Shown: in pieces, positions 42,184 through 54,103 of the stretch
Numbering within the stretch: the stretch's first letter is position 1
Layout of the letters: each line of letters begins with the position of its first letter
Source: Lentibacillus lipolyticus
Lineage (GTDB): Bacteria > Bacillota > Bacilli > Bacillales > Amphibacillaceae
DNA: 63,214 bases
NCBI GenBank assembly: GCA_004145795.1
Contig: SEIO01000016.1
Span: forward strand, 1-63,214
Reading direction: 5' to 3'
Notes under the pieces: model-generated
Seen by the model: only the letters and a program-made list of their open reading frames with translations
What the model was told of the DNA's origin: nothing
Database searches by the model: none
Program-made: the position numbers and the translations under genes

Positions 42184-42623
42184 ATGAAACTTCATGAATT
42201 AAAGTCATCAGAAGGATCCCGTAAAAAGCGCAACCGCGTCGGGCGCGGAATGTCCTCCGGCAATGGCAAAACATCCGGGCGCGGACATAAAGGGCAAAAG
42301 GCACGGGAAGGAAGCAGTACACGTCCGGGCTTTGAAGGTGGACAATTGCCTCTGTTTCAGCGTATGCCGAAACGTGGATTCACTAATATTCATCGCGAGG
42401 AATTTGCGATTGTAAACCTGGATGCTTTAAATCGTTTTGAAGAAGGCACAGAGATTACACCTGAGCTATTACTTGAAGAAGGTGTTGTCAGCAAACCGAA
42501 GTCTGGCATTAAGGTGCTCGGAAAAGGTAATGTTGAAAAGAAATTCACTGTAAAAGCTCATAAGTTCTCTGCTTCCGCAAAAGAAGCAATCGAGGCAGCG
42601 GGCGGTAAAACAGAGGTGGTTTA

Positions 42624-42624
<1 letters not shown>
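42184..42624 (+). CDS. rplO: Ribosomal protein uL15
   Basis: uL15 is a late assembly protein with a long extension into the rRNA core. The 146-residue protein has the glycine/lysine-rich N-terminal tail ([20 protein letters not shown]), [17 protein letters not shown] and the C-terminal [16 protein letters not shown] block. Its stop overlaps the secY ATG by 1 nt. Confidence 0.97.
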
Positions 42625-44595
<1,971 letters not shown>

Positions 44596-44619
44596 GCATT
44601 CCCCGGATGCCGGCATGGA

Positions 44620-44649
44620 TTGGATATGATGCTGCACAAGCGTTATAAT
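44620..44649 (+). promoter_or_regulatory. Promoter after adk
   Basis: TTGGAT and TATAAT are 18 nt apart in the 143 nt gap where map would lie in B. subtilis. It could drive the KOW protein, infA and the alpha cluster. Confidence 0.6.
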
Positions 44650-44738
44650 AAGAGCTGTGACAGAAATAGCGTAACCAGTGCTGTCATTGCCGGATAATGT
44701 TTATCATACTATTAAAGCCTAAGTGAAGGTGATCGTTG

Positions 44739-45056
44739 TTGAACGAAGATGGTTCGATTCCGCGAATAGGTCAAGTTGTTCGTATCGTGCAAGGACGCGA
44801 AGCAGGTCAATATGCGGTAGTTCTTAATCTGATTGATGACCGTTTTGTCTTGCTGGCAGACGGAGAAAAACGCAAATATGATCGGCCGAAGAAAAAGAAT
44901 CTGCATCATATTGAAGTAATGGATTATATTTCTCCGGAAGTCCAAAACAGCCTTCTAGAAACCGGTCGTGTCACAAATGGTAAATTGCGATTTGCCATAA
45001 CGAAATTTATCAATGAAGTGACTGATTTGAAGAAGGGAGATCAACACGATGGCTAA
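44739..45056 (+). CDS. KOW-domain RNA-binding protein (YbzG-like)
   Basis: This 105-residue protein begins with a KOW-like segment ([21 protein letters not shown]), followed by [27 protein letters not shown] and a helical tail with [15 protein letters not shown]. It resembles the L14e-like proteins that precede infA in Bacillus. The biological role is not established; RNA or ribosome binding is likely. TTG 44739 has AAGGTGAT at 7 nt; TTG 44736 is too close. It overlaps infA by 8 nt, which ties it to initiation-factor translation. Confidence 0.87.
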   Translation: MNEDGSIPRIGQVVRIVQGREAGQYAVVLNLIDDRFVLLADGEKRKYDRPKKKNLHHIEVMDYISPEVQNSLLETGRVTNGKLRFAITKFINEVTDLKKGDQHDG

Positions 45057-45267
45057 AGACGATGTTATTGAAGTGGAAGGTACCGTAACGGAGACATTGC
45101 CGAATGCGATGTTTAATGTGGAGCTTGAAAATGGCCATACGGTATTGGCGCACGTTTCCGGCAAAATCCGTATGCATTTCATCCGCATTTTGCCTGGTGA
45201 TAAGGTGACGGTAGAACTTTCACCGTATGACTTAACGAAAGGTCGAATTACGTACCGTTATAAATAG
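45049..45267 (+). CDS. infA: Translation initiation factor IF-1
   Basis: IF-1 blocks the A site during initiation. The 72-residue protein is a single OB fold ([24 protein letters not shown], then [30 protein letters not shown] split over two strands). AAGAAGGGAG precedes the ATG inside the KOW gene. Full length. Confidence 0.98.
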   Translation: MAKDDVIEVEGTVTETLPNAMFNVELENGHTVLAHVSGKIRMHFIRILPGDKVTVELSPYDLTKGRITYRYK

Positions 45268-45277
45268 ACTCGCGTGA

Positions 45278-45418
<141 letters not shown>

Positions 45419-45442
45419 TTAATAAGGAGGTGCGAAAAGCTT

Positions 45443-45808
45443 ATGGCACGTATTGCAGGTATTGATATTCCACGTGATAAACGTGTTGTCATTTCACTCA
45501 CCTATATTCACGGAGTAGGTAAAAGCACTGCACAGGAAATTGTGGATGAAGCAGGTGTTTCCGAGAACACGCGTGTACGTGATCTGACAGAAGATGAACT
45601 GAGCAGCATCCGTAAAGTAATCGGGAACTATACTGTTGAAGGTGATCTTCGCCGTGACACATCCCTGAATATCAAGCGTCTCATTGAGATTGGATCATAC
45701 AGAGGCGTTAGACATCGCCGTGGACTTCCGATGCGCGGACAGAAAACGAAAAACAACTCCCGTACACGCAAAGGGCCACGCCGCACGATGGCTAATAAGA
45801 AAAAGTAA
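45443..45808 (+). CDS. rpsM: Ribosomal protein uS13
   Basis: uS13 forms bridges to the large subunit and touches P-site tRNA. The 121-residue protein has [37 protein letters not shown] and the basic [18 protein letters not shown] tail. AAGGAGGTGCG precedes the ATG. Confidence 0.98.
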   Translation: MARIAGIDIPRDKRVVISLTYIHGVGKSTAQEIVDEAGVSENTRVRDLTEDELSSIRKVIGNYTVEGDLRRDTSLNIKRLIEIGSYRGVRHRRGLPMRGQKTKNNSRTRKGPRRTMANKKK

Positions 45809-45829
45809 CGTAAAGGAGGTTAAACTATT

Positions 45830-46219
45830 ATGGCTCGTAAACCAACAACACGCAAACGCCGTGTGAAAAAGAATATTGACACTGGTGTAGCACATATCCG
45901 TTCCACATTTAACAACACCATTGTGACAATTACGGATATTAAAGGCAATTCAATCGGATGGAGCTCTGCAGGTGCACTCGGCTTTAAAGGTTCCCGCAAA
46001 TCAACACCATTTGCTGCACAGATGGCTGCAGAAACAGCTGCGAAAACAGCAGTAGAAAACGGCATGAAAACTCTGGAAGTAACCGTGAAAGGCCCTGGTG
46101 CAGGCCGTGAAGCTGCAATTCGCTCATTACAGGCAGCAGGACTGGAAGTAACAGCTATTCGTGATGTAACACCTGTACCCCATAATGGCTGCCGCCCACC
46201 AAAACGTCGTCGTGTATAA
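45830..46219 (+). CDS. rpsK: Ribosomal protein uS11
   Basis: uS11 lines the platform near the E site. The 129-residue protein has [20 protein letters not shown], the [14 protein letters not shown] segment and the [11 protein letters not shown] tail. AAAGGAGG precedes the ATG. A 230 nt gap with a promoter follows before rpoA. Confidence 0.98.
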   Translation: MARKPTTRKRRVKKNIDTGVAHIRSTFNNTIVTITDIKGNSIGWSSAGALGFKGSRKSTPFAAQMAAETAAKTAVENGMKTLEVTVKGPGAGREAAIRSLQAAGLEVTAIRDVTPVPHNGCRPPKRRRV

Positions 46220-46235
46220 TCATCCCGTATAGAAT

Positions 46236-46264
46236 TTGTCACACTGTCTATAATGGGTTATGAT
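46236..46264 (+). promoter_or_regulatory. rpoA promoter
   Basis: TTGTCA and TATGAT are 17 nt apart, 185 nt before rpoA, which would give rpoA-rplQ transcription independent of the upstream operon. Confidence 0.55.
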
Positions 46265-46388
46265 AGCTAAAAGTGTATCGTTGGGAATGATGGATTTCCC
46301 TCAGCAGTTTCAGCTAACAGCATGACAGGGACAAAGTTGTACGAAAAGTCTTTAGCGCAGAAACGCCAACTGCCTATTTGGGGAATTT

Positions 46389-46416
46389 CGGTTAGACATT
46401 GTTGCCTGTCTAACCG
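46389..46416 (+). promoter_or_regulatory. Hairpin in the rpoA leader
   Basis: CGGTTAGACA and TGTCTAACCG form a perfect 10 bp stem with an 8 nt loop, 18 nt before the rpoA ribosome site. No T run follows at once, so it looks like a leader or RNA-stability element more than a terminator. Confidence 0.5.
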
Positions 46417-46449
46417 GGGTTTCGACGGTTTTAAGGAGGGTTTTGCAGA

Positions 46450-47394
46450 ATGATCGAAATTGAAAAGCCGGGTATAGAAACGGTTGAGGTAAACGATAAT
46501 GCTACATTTGGCAAGTTCGTCGCCGAACCGCTTGAACGTGGATATGGTACTACTTTAGGTAACTCCTTGCGTCGTATCCTGCTATCCTCACTTCCGGGTG
46601 CTGCTGTTACATCGGTTCAAATTGATGGGGCACAGCATGAGTTTTCCACTATCAATGGGGTTGTGGAAGATGTGACGACCATTATATTGAACTTGAAAAA
46701 GCTCGCACTGAAAATTTACTCTGATGATGAGAAAACATTGGAGCTTGATGTACAGGGTGAAGGAAAAGTTACGGCTGCAGATTTGACATACGACAGTGAT
46801 GTAGAAGTGTTGAATCCTGATTTGCATATTGCAACGATTAACGGGAATGAAACATTGCATATGAAAATCACAGCGGAGCGCGGCCGCGGCTATCGCCCGG
46901 CTGAGGCAAACAAGTATGATGAACAGCCAATTGGTGTCATTCCAGTAGATTCTATATTCACACCAGTATCACGCGTAACCTATCAGGTTGAGAATACCCG
47001 TGTGGGGCAAGTAACGAACTATGATAAACTGACATTGGATGTATGGACAGATGGGAGTATCCGTCCCGAAGAAGCCGTTTCGTTGGGCGCGAAAGTGTTT
47101 AATGAACATCTTAATATATTCATTGGGCTGACAGATGAAGCGCAAAAGGCAGAAATCATGGTTGAGAAGGAAGAAGATCAAAAAGAAAAAGTCATGGAAA
47201 TGACGATTGAAGAACTCGATTTGTCCGTAAGATCTTACAACTGTCTGAAACGCGCCGGAATCAATACGGTTCAGGAACTTGCGAACAAATCTGAGGAAGA
47301 TATGATGAAAGTCCGCAACCTGGGTCGAAAATCACTAGAAGAAGTAAAAGTGAAACTGACAGATTTAGGTTTGGGATTACGTGATGACGACTGA
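46450..47394 (+). CDS. rpoA: RNA polymerase alpha subunit
   Basis: RpoA dimerises to start polymerase assembly and contacts UP elements and activators. The 314-residue protein has the N-terminal assembly domain (1 to about 228; [23 protein letters not shown]) and the C-terminal DNA-binding domain (about 245-314; [16 protein letters not shown] and [11 protein letters not shown]). AAGGAGGG precedes the ATG. A 159 nt gap with a repeat separates it from rplQ. Confidence 0.98.
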   Translation: MIEIEKPGIETVEVNDNATFGKFVAEPLERGYGTTLGNSLRRILLSSLPGAAVTSVQIDGAQHEFSTINGVVEDVTTIILNLKKLALKIYSDDEKTLELDVQGEGKVTAADLTYDSDVEVLNPDLHIATINGNETLHMKITAERGRGYRPAEANKYDEQPIGVIPVDSIFTPVSRVTYQVENTRVGQVTNYDKLTLDVWTDGSIRPEEAVSLGAKVFNEHLNIFIGLTDEAQKAEIMVEKEEDQKEKVMEMTIEELDLSVRSYNCLKRAGINTVQELANKSEEDMMKVRNLGRKSLEEVKVKLTDLGLGLRDDD

Positions 47395-47426
47395 TATAAC
47401 AAGATTGAATCCGCACAGTTAGCGAC

Positions 47427-47459
47427 GTACGACTGTGCCTGCGCGTCGCAGGTGGCTCG
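47427..47459. repeat. GC-rich repeat, copy before rplQ
   Basis: The segment aligns with 48005-48038 after rplQ: 27 of 34 columns are identical with one gap, around the shared core GCCTGCGC. A GCGCT/AGCGC hairpin follows it (near 47468-47485). It lies in the rplQ leader. Confidence 0.55.
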
Positions 47460-47553
47460 GAGTTGTCGCGCTACAGCTTTAGCGCTGGAGCTGGATGTGG
47501 TTTTAGATTGTTCATAGAGAGCATCAACAGCAACAGGAAGAAGGAGGGATACC

Positions 47554-47907
47554 ATGGCCAGAAAATTGGGTCGTACGACAGATCATCGGATGGCAATGAT
47601 TCGTAACCTGGCATCTGATTTGATCATTCATGAACGAATCGAAACAACCGAAGCACGAGCAAAAGACTTGAAATCAACAGTTGAAAAAATGATTACACTC
47701 GGTAAACGCGGTGATCTTCATGCTCGTCGTCAGGCAGCAGCATTCCTATATGATCAGGAAGCAGGCGAGGATGAAAAGGTCATCCAAAAACTGTTCAATG
47801 ATGTTGCCGCACGCTATGAAGACAGACAGGGCGGCTATACACGTGTTCTTAAGCTAGGTCCTCGTCAAGGTGATGGAGCAAAGATGGCAATCATCGAACT
47901 AGTTTAA
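47554..47907 (+). CDS. rplQ: Ribosomal protein bL17
   Basis: bL17 sits at the tunnel exit. The 117-residue protein has [20 protein letters not shown], the [12 protein letters not shown] block and the [24 protein letters not shown] tail, so it is complete. GAAGGAGGGA precedes the ATG. It ends the alpha cluster. Related repeats lie on both sides of the gene. Confidence 0.97.
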   Translation: MARKLGRTTDHRMAMIRNLASDLIIHERIETTEARAKDLKSTVEKMITLGKRGDLHARRQAAAFLYDQEAGEDEKVIQKLFNDVAARYEDRQGGYTRVLKLGPRQGDGAKMAIIELV

Positions 47908-47921
47908 TGAAGCAGTATGCT

Positions 47922-47970
47922 AAGGGCAGGACAGAATCTCTTTCTAGAGGTGAATCCAGGCCCTTTTTTT
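47922..47970 (+). terminator. Terminator after rplQ
   Basis: AAGGGC pairs with GCCCTT and an inner CTC/GAG stem; seven Ts follow. The stem is short and the loop large, so efficiency is uncertain. Confidence 0.6.
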
Positions 47971-48258
47971 GTAGTGGGAAAAGCGGAAGCGACTACTTAA
48001 TGGCGTATGGACTGCGCCTGCGCATCGCGAGTGGTTCGACATTGCCGTGCATCACGACGGTCTTAGTCGAACATCCGAAATGAGATAAGGGAAACACAAT
48101 GAGGCGGAAGCAAATTGATGTTGTGTTATCGTAGGGGAGAGTCAGGAAGTCCGCTAGTCGCTGGGAGCCGGAGCTAGACAAGGAAAAGAGGGACATGGAG
48201 ACAGGTCCCTTGTCCCACTCGGGTGCAGTTATGATGGGAGAAGGGGTGAAGTGAATAT
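47971..48258. other. Intergenic region rplQ-ecfA1
   Basis: No gene is visible. It contains the second copy of the GC-rich repeat, a GTTCGAC/GTCGAAC hairpin (48034-48072) and a GGGAC/GTCCC hairpin near 48190-48210. No clear promoter for ecfA1 was found. Confidence 0.5.
48005..48038. repeat. GC-rich repeat, copy after rplQ
   Basis: This is the partner of 47427-47459, in the same orientation. It runs into a 7 bp inverted repeat (GTTCGAC at 48034, GTCGAAC at 48066). Confidence 0.55.
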
Positions 48259-49098
48259 ATGGCCAATAGAATAGTTGAGTTTAGGAATGTATCGTTCAGA
48301 TATGGAGATGAGGAACCTTGGGTGTTAAAAAACTGTTCGTTTTCTATTCATGAAAATGAGGCGGTTGCTATTATCGGACACAATGGGTCGGGCAAGTCGA
48401 CTATTGCGAAACTGATGAATGGCCTGCTGTTTCCACAAGAAGGGGAAATCCTTATTAATGGGCAGCCTGTAAATGCGGAGACAGTTTGGGATATTCGCAA
48501 AGACGTTGGAATGGTTTTTCAGAACCCGGATAACCAATTTGTTGGGACAACTGTTCAGGATGATATAGCTTTTGGCATGGAGAATCGTGGCATTCCGCGC
48601 GACGAAATGGTTAAGCGGATAGCACAGACACTGGATGCTGTAGGCATGCAGGACTATCGTCTGACAGAGCCACACAAACTGTCTGGCGGGCAAAAGCAGC
48701 GAGTGGCTATCGCGAGTGTGTTGGCTATTTTCCCGAAGGTCCTTATTCTGGACGAGGCAACAGCCATGCTGGATCCAAAGGGACGAAAAGAAATTATGAA
48801 TACAGTAACAATGGTACAGGAACAACGCCATTTGTCACTGATTACAATCACCCATGATCTGCAGGAAGTTGTACAAGCTGAACGTGTCATAGTTATGAAT
48901 AAAGGTAAGGTTTGGGATGAGGCAACACCGAGGGGGATTTTTGCAAGAAAAGGGGAGTTACGCAGCATTGGCCTGGACGTTCCATTTGTTGCGATTCTGT
49001 CGGAGGAACTGCGAAAAGCAGGTGTGCCAATTATGAATGAAGTTTTAGACCAGGACGAATTGCTGGAGGAACTATGGACATCACATTCAACCATGTAA
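48259..49098 (+). CDS. ecfA1: ECF transporter ATPase EcfA1
   Basis: EcfA1 is one of the two ATPases that power the shared energy-coupling-factor module for vitamins and metals. The 279-residue protein has Walker [10 protein letters not shown] (about 40-48), signature LSGGQKQRV and Walker [13 protein letters not shown]. The C-terminal extension is typical of CbiO-type subunits. GAAGGGGTGAAGTG lies upstream. Its last 25 nt overlap ecfA2. Substrate choice depends on S components elsewhere. Confidence 0.96.
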   Translation: MANRIVEFRNVSFRYGDEEPWVLKNCSFSIHENEAVAIIGHNGSGKSTIAKLMNGLLFPQEGEILINGQPVNAETVWDIRKDVGMVFQNPDNQFVGTTVQDDIAFGMENRGIPRDEMVKRIAQTLDAVGMQDYRLTEPHKLSGGQKQRVAIASVLAIFPKVLILDEATAMLDPKGRKEIMNTVTMVQEQRHLSLITITHDLQEVVQAERVIVMNKGKVWDEATPRGIFARKGELRSIGLDVPFVAILSEELRKAGVPIMNEVLDQDELLEELWTSHSTM

Positions 49099-49946
49099 GC
49101 TATATTTATCAAGCAAATACCCCTTTTGCCCATAAAGCAATTGACGATTTGTCGTTTCATATTCCGTCTGGTTCATTTACAGCGGTTGTCGGCCATACAG
49201 GTTCAGGCAAATCAACACTGATACAGCATTTAAATGGACTCATACGCCCTAGCGACGGAGAGGTTTCCATTGGTGATTATCGCCTTACGAACAATGCTAA
49301 ACCTGCCGACATGAAGGAACTGCGCAGCCGTGTCGGCGTTGTTTTCCAATACCCTGAGCATCAGTTATTTGAGGAGACAGTCAAAAAGGATATCGCTTTC
49401 GGTCCGGAAAATTTCGGTGTGGCGAGTGAAGAGATAGATAAACGAATTAGCAGAATCACGGCTGATGTTGGCTTGAATGAGGAGCAGCTTGAGCGCTCAC
49501 CGTTCGATTTAAGTGGCGGACAAATGCGGCGTGTCGCGATTGCAGGTGTGCTGGCCGTCCAGCCGGAAGTGCTTGTGCTGGATGAACCGACGGCAGGCCT
49601 TGATCCGCGCGGCCAGCATGAAATGATGGAGATGTTTCATAATCTGCATGAGCAGCAGAGACTGACGACGATACTGGTGACACATAGTATGGAGGATGCC
49701 GTTCGGTATGCCGATCATGTCATTATATTAAATAACGGCACAAAGTACATGGAAGGAAAACCAGAGGACGTGCTGTCACGGAAAGAGGCACTGCAAAGGG
49801 TCCAGCTTGATGTACCGGAAATGGTGCAGTTTTTGGATGCTTTCGAGAAGAAATTCGGTAAAAAAATACCCTTTAGGCGGCAGTCAGCCGCTGCGATTGC
49901 AAGCGAAATCCGGGATAGACTGAGAGAAGGTGATCGGTATGAATAA
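49074..49946 (+). CDS. ecfA2: ECF transporter ATPase EcfA2
   Basis: The second ECF ATPase, 290 residues, with Walker [10 protein letters not shown] (about 38-46), signature LSGGQMRRV and Walker [13 protein letters not shown]. It overlaps ecfA1 by 25 nt and ecfT by 8 nt, consistent with coupled production of a fixed-ratio complex. GGAGGAAC inside ecfA1 is the likely ribosome site. Confidence 0.96.
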   Translation: MDITFNHVSYIYQANTPFAHKAIDDLSFHIPSGSFTAVVGHTGSGKSTLIQHLNGLIRPSDGEVSIGDYRLTNNAKPADMKELRSRVGVVFQYPEHQLFEETVKKDIAFGPENFGVASEEIDKRISRITADVGLNEEQLERSPFDLSGGQMRRVAIAGVLAVQPEVLVLDEPTAGLDPRGQHEMMEMFHNLHEQQRLTTILVTHSMEDAVRYADHVIILNNGTKYMEGKPEDVLSRKEALQRVQLDVPEMVQFLDAFEKKFGKKIPFRRQSAAAIASEIRDRLREGDRYE

Positions 49947-50739
49947 CGGACTGATCATCGGCCAATACGTACCTGGTGAATCGCTTGTTCATCGGCTCGA
50001 CCCACGGACAAAAATTACAGTCATTTTCTTTTTTGTTTTTATTGTATTTCTTGCCAATTCCGTTGTAAGCTACAGTGTACTGACATTATTTGCTCTGGCA
50101 AGCACGTTTACTACGCGAATTCCGATTTATTATATTTTAAAAGGATTGACACCAGTATGGTTTTTGATTGTGTTTACGTTTATCCTTCATCTGATTGTGA
50201 CAAATGAAGGAAACGTACTCATTAATATAATCGGCTTTAAAATCTACTCAGGTGGAGTGATTCAGGGTTTTGCGATTTCGATGCGCTTTTTTCTGCTTAT
50301 TCTGGTGACATCCCTGCTCACGCTAACAACAACACCGATTGAAATCACCGATGCGATTGAGGATATGCTGCACCCTCTGAAAAAGGTGCGGTTTCCAGTT
50401 CATGAGCTGGCACTAATGATGTCTATTTCACTAAGGTTTATCCCGACACTGATGCAGGAAACGGACAAAATATCAAAAGCACAGGCGTCACGCGGTGTCG
50501 ATTTTCGTACTGGACCGCTTAAGGAGCGGATAAAAGCGGTTGTTCCGCTGCTTGTTCCATTGTTTGTCAGTGCGTTCAAGCGTGCGGAAGAATTGGCAAT
50601 GGCAATGGAAGCCCGTGGTTATCAGGGTGGGGAAGGCCGTTCCAAACTTCGGGAATTGAAACTGGAGAAACGGGATTTTATCATTTTTGCTCTGTTTATT
50701 GCCGTTGTTATTACTTTATTTGCAACGAGAAATTATTAG
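49939..50739 (+). CDS. ecfT: ECF transporter membrane subunit EcfT
   Basis: EcfT is the transmembrane scaffold linking the ATPases to S components. The 266-residue protein has five to six membrane helices and the two coupling-helix motifs near the C-terminal half (ASRGVDF and ARGYQGG). ATG 49939 has AAGGTGAT upstream; an in-frame GTG at 49930 lies within that site. truA follows after 18 nt, as in B. subtilis. Confidence 0.95.
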   Translation: MNNGLIIGQYVPGESLVHRLDPRTKITVIFFFVFIVFLANSVVSYSVLTLFALASTFTTRIPIYYILKGLTPVWFLIVFTFILHLIVTNEGNVLINIIGFKIYSGGVIQGFAISMRFFLLILVTSLLTLTTTPIEITDAIEDMLHPLKKVRFPVHELALMMSISLRFIPTLMQETDKISKAQASRGVDFRTGPLKERIKAVVPLLVPLFVSAFKRAEELAMAMEARGYQGGEGRSKLRELKLEKRDFIIFALFIAVVITLFATRNY

Positions 50740-50757
50740 AAAAAGGGGCTGGACAGG

Positions 50758-51528
50758 ATGACGAAGATTTTTTGCAAATTCAGTTATGACGGGACGCGCT
50801 TTTCGGGTTATCAGATCCAGCCCCAGACCCGCACTGTTCAAGGTGAGTTGGAGAAGGCCCTTGCCAAAATTCATAAAGGTGCACACATCGAGATACATGG
50901 TTCCGGCCGCACTGACAAGGGGGTACATGCCAAGGCGCAGATGGCTCATTTTGAATCGCCGTATAACCTGACACCGGCTGAATGGAAACGAGCCATTAAT
51001 TCATTGATGCCTGCTGACATACATGTAAAAGAGGCAGCAGTGGTTCCGGGAAACTTTCATGCCCGTTTTGATGCAGTGGAAAAAGAATACCGCTATTTTA
51101 TATGGAATGAACGGGAGAAAGATGTTTTTAAGCAAAACTATATATACCAGTATCCCTTCCCTTTAGATATCGAAGCGATGCAGCAGGCCGGAAAGCAATT
51201 TAAAGGCACGCATGATTTTACCACGTTTTCCTCTGCTAAAGCGGCGGTAAAAGGAAGCAAAGTCCGGACATTGTACGAAGTATCCTGTCGCCAGGATGGA
51301 AGTCAGATAGAAATCGTTTTGCGGGGAAATGGATTTTTATATAATATGGTCCGGATCATAGCAGGCACACTTTTGGAAGTCGGCCGCGGAAAAATGGAAC
51401 CAGATGATATAGACTATCTGTTTGCCAAAAAAGATCGGCAGCTGGCGGGGGATACACTGCCGCCGCAAGGGTTGTATTTATGGAATGTGCGGTATGCAGA
51501 AGACGTATTCTGGACCGCAGACAGCTAA
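50758..51528 (+). CDS. truA: tRNA pseudouridine synthase TruA
   Basis: TruA makes pseudouridine at positions 38-40 of tRNA anticodon arms. The 256-residue protein has the catalytic Asp53 in GSGRTDKGVHA, and the later FLYNMVRIIAGTL strand that builds the active site. AAAGGGGCTGGACAGG lies ahead of the ATG. It is likely co-transcribed with the ecf genes. Confidence 0.96.
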   Translation: MTKIFCKFSYDGTRFSGYQIQPQTRTVQGELEKALAKIHKGAHIEIHGSGRTDKGVHAKAQMAHFESPYNLTPAEWKRAINSLMPADIHVKEAAVVPGNFHARFDAVEKEYRYFIWNEREKDVFKQNYIYQYPFPLDIEAMQQAGKQFKGTHDFTTFSSAKAAVKGSKVRTLYEVSCRQDGSQIEIVLRGNGFLYNMVRIIAGTLLEVGRGKMEPDDIDYLFAKKDRQLAGDTLPPQGLYLWNVRYAEDVFWTADS

Positions 51529-51599
51529 CCAGACTATTTCCCAGGTAATAACCTATTCATTATGGGTACACAAGTCTTTTAAAAGTCTTTGTTAAAACC

Positions 51600-51628
51600 T
51601 TGACATTCCTATGGTTCTGGTATATGAT
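51600..51628 (+). promoter_or_regulatory. rplM-rpsI promoter
   Basis: TTGACA and TATGAT are 17 nt apart, with a leader of about 100 nt downstream. Confidence 0.72.
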
Positions 51629-51634
51629 GATTTG

Positions 51635-51690
51635 TGGCATTTTATTTTGAACCATGATTAGCCCCGGAAACTAATTATGATGAAATATAA
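51635..51690 (+). promoter_or_regulatory. Candidate L13 leader
   Basis: CATGATTAG (51653-51661) pairs with CTAATTATG (51671-51679) with one wobble around CCCCGGAAA. A structured leader before rplM is known in Firmicutes (L13 leader). The match is by position and shape, not by a computed model. Confidence 0.5.
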
Positions 51691-51734
51691 AAACGTACGA
51701 ATGAAACAAATGTTTACAATGGAGGGAAACGACC

Positions 51735-52172
51735 ATGCGCACAACTTTCATGGCGAATGAACAAACAATTGAACGCAAATGGTTTGTTGTGGATGCTGAA
51801 GGCAAACGTCTTGGCCGCTTAGCGAGTGAAGTTGCTGCTGTCCTGCGCGGAAAGCATAAGCCAACATACACACCACACGCCGACACTGGTGACCATGTCA
51901 TCATTATCAATGCTGAAAAGATCGAATTGACTGGCAAGAAACTGACGGATAAAATGTATTACCGTCACTCCAACCATCCAGGCGGATTGAAAGCACGTTC
52001 CGCTAACGTGATGCGCTCAAGCTATCCTGAGAAGATGCTGGAAACAACGATTAAAGGCATGCTTCCAAAAGGCTCATTGGGACGCAAAATGGGTAAAAAA
52101 TTGCACGTTTACAGAGGCGCCGAGCATAAACATCAAGCACAACAACCGGAAGTTTACGAACTTCGTGGATAA
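51735..52172 (+). CDS. rplM: Ribosomal protein uL13
   Basis: uL13 is an early large-subunit assembly protein. The 145-residue protein has [40 protein letters not shown] and the [20 protein letters not shown] block. GGAGGGAAACG precedes the ATG and the N-terminus matches B. subtilis. rpsI follows after 19 nt. Confidence 0.98.
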   Translation: MRTTFMANEQTIERKWFVVDAEGKRLGRLASEVAAVLRGKHKPTYTPHADTGDHVIIINAEKIELTGKKLTDKMYYRHSNHPGGLKARSANVMRSSYPEKMLETTIKGMLPKGSLGRKMGKKLHVYRGAEHKHQAQQPEVYELRG

Positions 52173-52191
52173 CTAAAAGGAGGTAAACCAA

Positions 52192-52584
52192 TTGGCAAAA
52201 GTACAATACTACGGCACTGGCCGTCGTAAGAGATCAACTGCACGTGTACGCCTGGTTCCAGGTACTGGCCGTGTCATCATTAACAAACGCGATGCTGACG
52301 ACTATTTCCCATATGAAACACAACGCATCATTTTGAAGCAGCCTTTAGCTGCTACGGAAACAGAAGGAACATATGATGTTCTGGTTAACGTTAATGGCGG
52401 AGGTTACACCGGACAGGCTGGTGCCATTCGCCACGGTATTGCCCGGGCACTACTGGAAGCTGATCCAGAGTACCGTGCTACGCTGAAGCGCGAAGGATAT
52501 CTGACTCGTGACGCACGTGCGACAGAACGTAAGAAATACGGTCTTAAAAGCGCTCGCCGTGCACCACAATTCTCCAAGCGTTAA
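52192..52584 (+). CDS. rpsI: Ribosomal protein uS9
   Basis: uS9 reaches P-site tRNA with its C-terminal tail. The 130-residue protein has [38 protein letters not shown] and the RRAPQFSKR tail. It starts at TTG 52192 behind AAAGGAGG. A strong terminator ends the unit. Confidence 0.98.
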   Translation: MAKVQYYGTGRRKRSTARVRLVPGTGRVIINKRDADDYFPYETQRIILKQPLAATETEGTYDVLVNVNGGGYTGQAGAIRHGIARALLEADPEYRATLKREGYLTRDARATERKKYGLKSARRAPQFSKR

Positions 52585-52599
52585 TAGCTTTTTATGGCA

Positions 52600-52638
52600 G
52601 AAAAACTCTCTTTTCCTTAAAGAAAAGAGAGTTTTTTG
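52600..52638 (+). terminator. rplM-rpsI terminator
   Basis: AAAAACTCTCTTTTC pairs with GAAAAGAGAGTTTTT around a short loop and ends in Ts. Confidence 0.94.
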
Positions 52639-52791
52639 TATAACGTAATTTTTAAGTAACCGAATGTATCTGAAAACTGTTTCATTTTCAGGCATTTGCT
52701 TGTATCATGGGAATAGCTAATTTTTACAAATCCCACTACTCGCTATAAGTTGGGGGATATCAAGTATTTAATGGAAGGAGGCATTATTTTC

Positions 52792-53955
52792 TTGATTAGG
52801 CAATTAGATGCTGAAACGGACGCAGAAGCTATTTTTTCATTGTCGCAATTTGCATTTCAGTATACACTCACCGATATTGCATTTGAACAAAAGAGAGAAG
52901 AGGCCAAACGCCATATTATTTGGGGCTGGATGCCGGAGGGGGAACTTGCGGCAAAATTGCACCTTATTCCACTACACTGCTATATTAGTGGGAAACGCTT
53001 TGCCATGGGCGGTGTCAGTTCGGTTGCAACTTGGCCGGAGTATCGCCGGCAGGGAGCTGTGAAGCAGCTATTGAAACATGCACTCCGCTATATGCGCCAA
53101 AACGGGCAGACTCTATCCTTTCTCCACCCATTTTCGTTTGCCTTTTACCGGAAGTATGGATGGGAGCATGTCTTCACGAAAAAGGAATATCACATTCCAA
53201 TCACACGATTGAAGCGGCAATGGGACGCAAGCGGCTATGTCCGCCGTATAGGGGAGGATCTGGATACTTTACAAACTGTCTATACCGAGTATGCCAAACG
53301 GTTCAACGGGATGCTTGACCGAGATGCGAAGTGGTGGCAACAGCGTGTTCTGAAAGACAATTGGCATAAGGCGGTTGCTTATGATGCAGACGGAACTGCT
53401 GAAGGTTATATGCTTTATAAAGTCGAGAACGAGATGGTGCGTATCCAGGAACTCGTATCCAATACTATGAATGCGCAGCAATTGCTTCTCCAGTTTGTCG
53501 CCAATCATGACTCTATGGCAGAAAATGTAGAAATGAACGTCCCTGAATACGATAATTTGCCATTAATGCTGGACGAACCAAGGTTTGAGCAAAAGTTAAA
53601 ACCTTATTTTATGGCCCGGATTGTTGATGTACATGCTTTTCTGCGTCAATTTCCATTCCGGAACGCCAGCACGTCTGTTGTATTACATATCAATGATTCA
53701 TTTTTGCCAGAAAACAACGGGATCTATCATGTAAGGCAATCGGAGACAGGAACAAATGTGACCCATTTGTCAATGTCTGATGGTAAGCGGTGTGGTGTTC
53801 AGTGCAACGCTGGTCATTTGGCTGCTATGCTGCTCGGCTATAGACGGCCGGCTGATCTTCACTGGGCTGGTCTTATTCAGGGAAATCGAGAGGCAGTTGA
53901 TAAGCTTAATGCGATGATACCGGACCGACAGCCTTTCTTTCCAGATTTCTTTTAA
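52792..53955 (+). CDS. Eis-like GNAT N-acetyltransferase
   Basis: This is a two-domain GNAT protein of about 387 residues, of the kind related to Eis. The acetyl-CoA loop is visible as VSSVATWPEYRRQGAVKQLL (about 76-95 from this start). A second GNAT-like domain follows, and the C-terminal 110 residues look like the sterol-carrier-type domain seen in this family. Family members acetylate amines such as aminoglycosides or polyamines; the substrate here is unknown. TTG 52792 follows AAGGAGG with 10 nt spacing; earlier in-frame starts (52750, 52771) precede or overlap that site. It stands where ybaJ-ybaK lie in B. subtilis. Confidence 0.82.
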   Translation: MIRQLDAETDAEAIFSLSQFAFQYTLTDIAFEQKREEAKRHIIWGWMPEGELAAKLHLIPLHCYISGKRFAMGGVSSVATWPEYRRQGAVKQLLKHALRYMRQNGQTLSFLHPFSFAFYRKYGWEHVFTKKEYHIPITRLKRQWDASGYVRRIGEDLDTLQTVYTEYAKRFNGMLDRDAKWWQQRVLKDNWHKAVAYDADGTAEGYMLYKVENEMVRIQELVSNTMNAQQLLLQFVANHDSMAENVEMNVPEYDNLPLMLDEPRFEQKLKPYFMARIVDVHAFLRQFPFRNASTSVVLHINDSFLPENNGIYHVRQSETGTNVTHLSMSDGKRCGVQCNAGHLAAMLLGYRRPADLHWAGLIQGNREAVDKLNAMIPDRQPFFPDFF

Positions 53956-54103
53956 TTGAAGGCTGTTTTCTTATTCAGTACGTCGCAATGTATATCGACT
54001 GTAATGGAAAGACAATAAAATATGTGTGAAGAGCCTTAGATAATTACTGGAGATAGAAAACATAAGGGTCATGACGGTTATTATAGTAGGGGAAGGATAA
54101 ACG

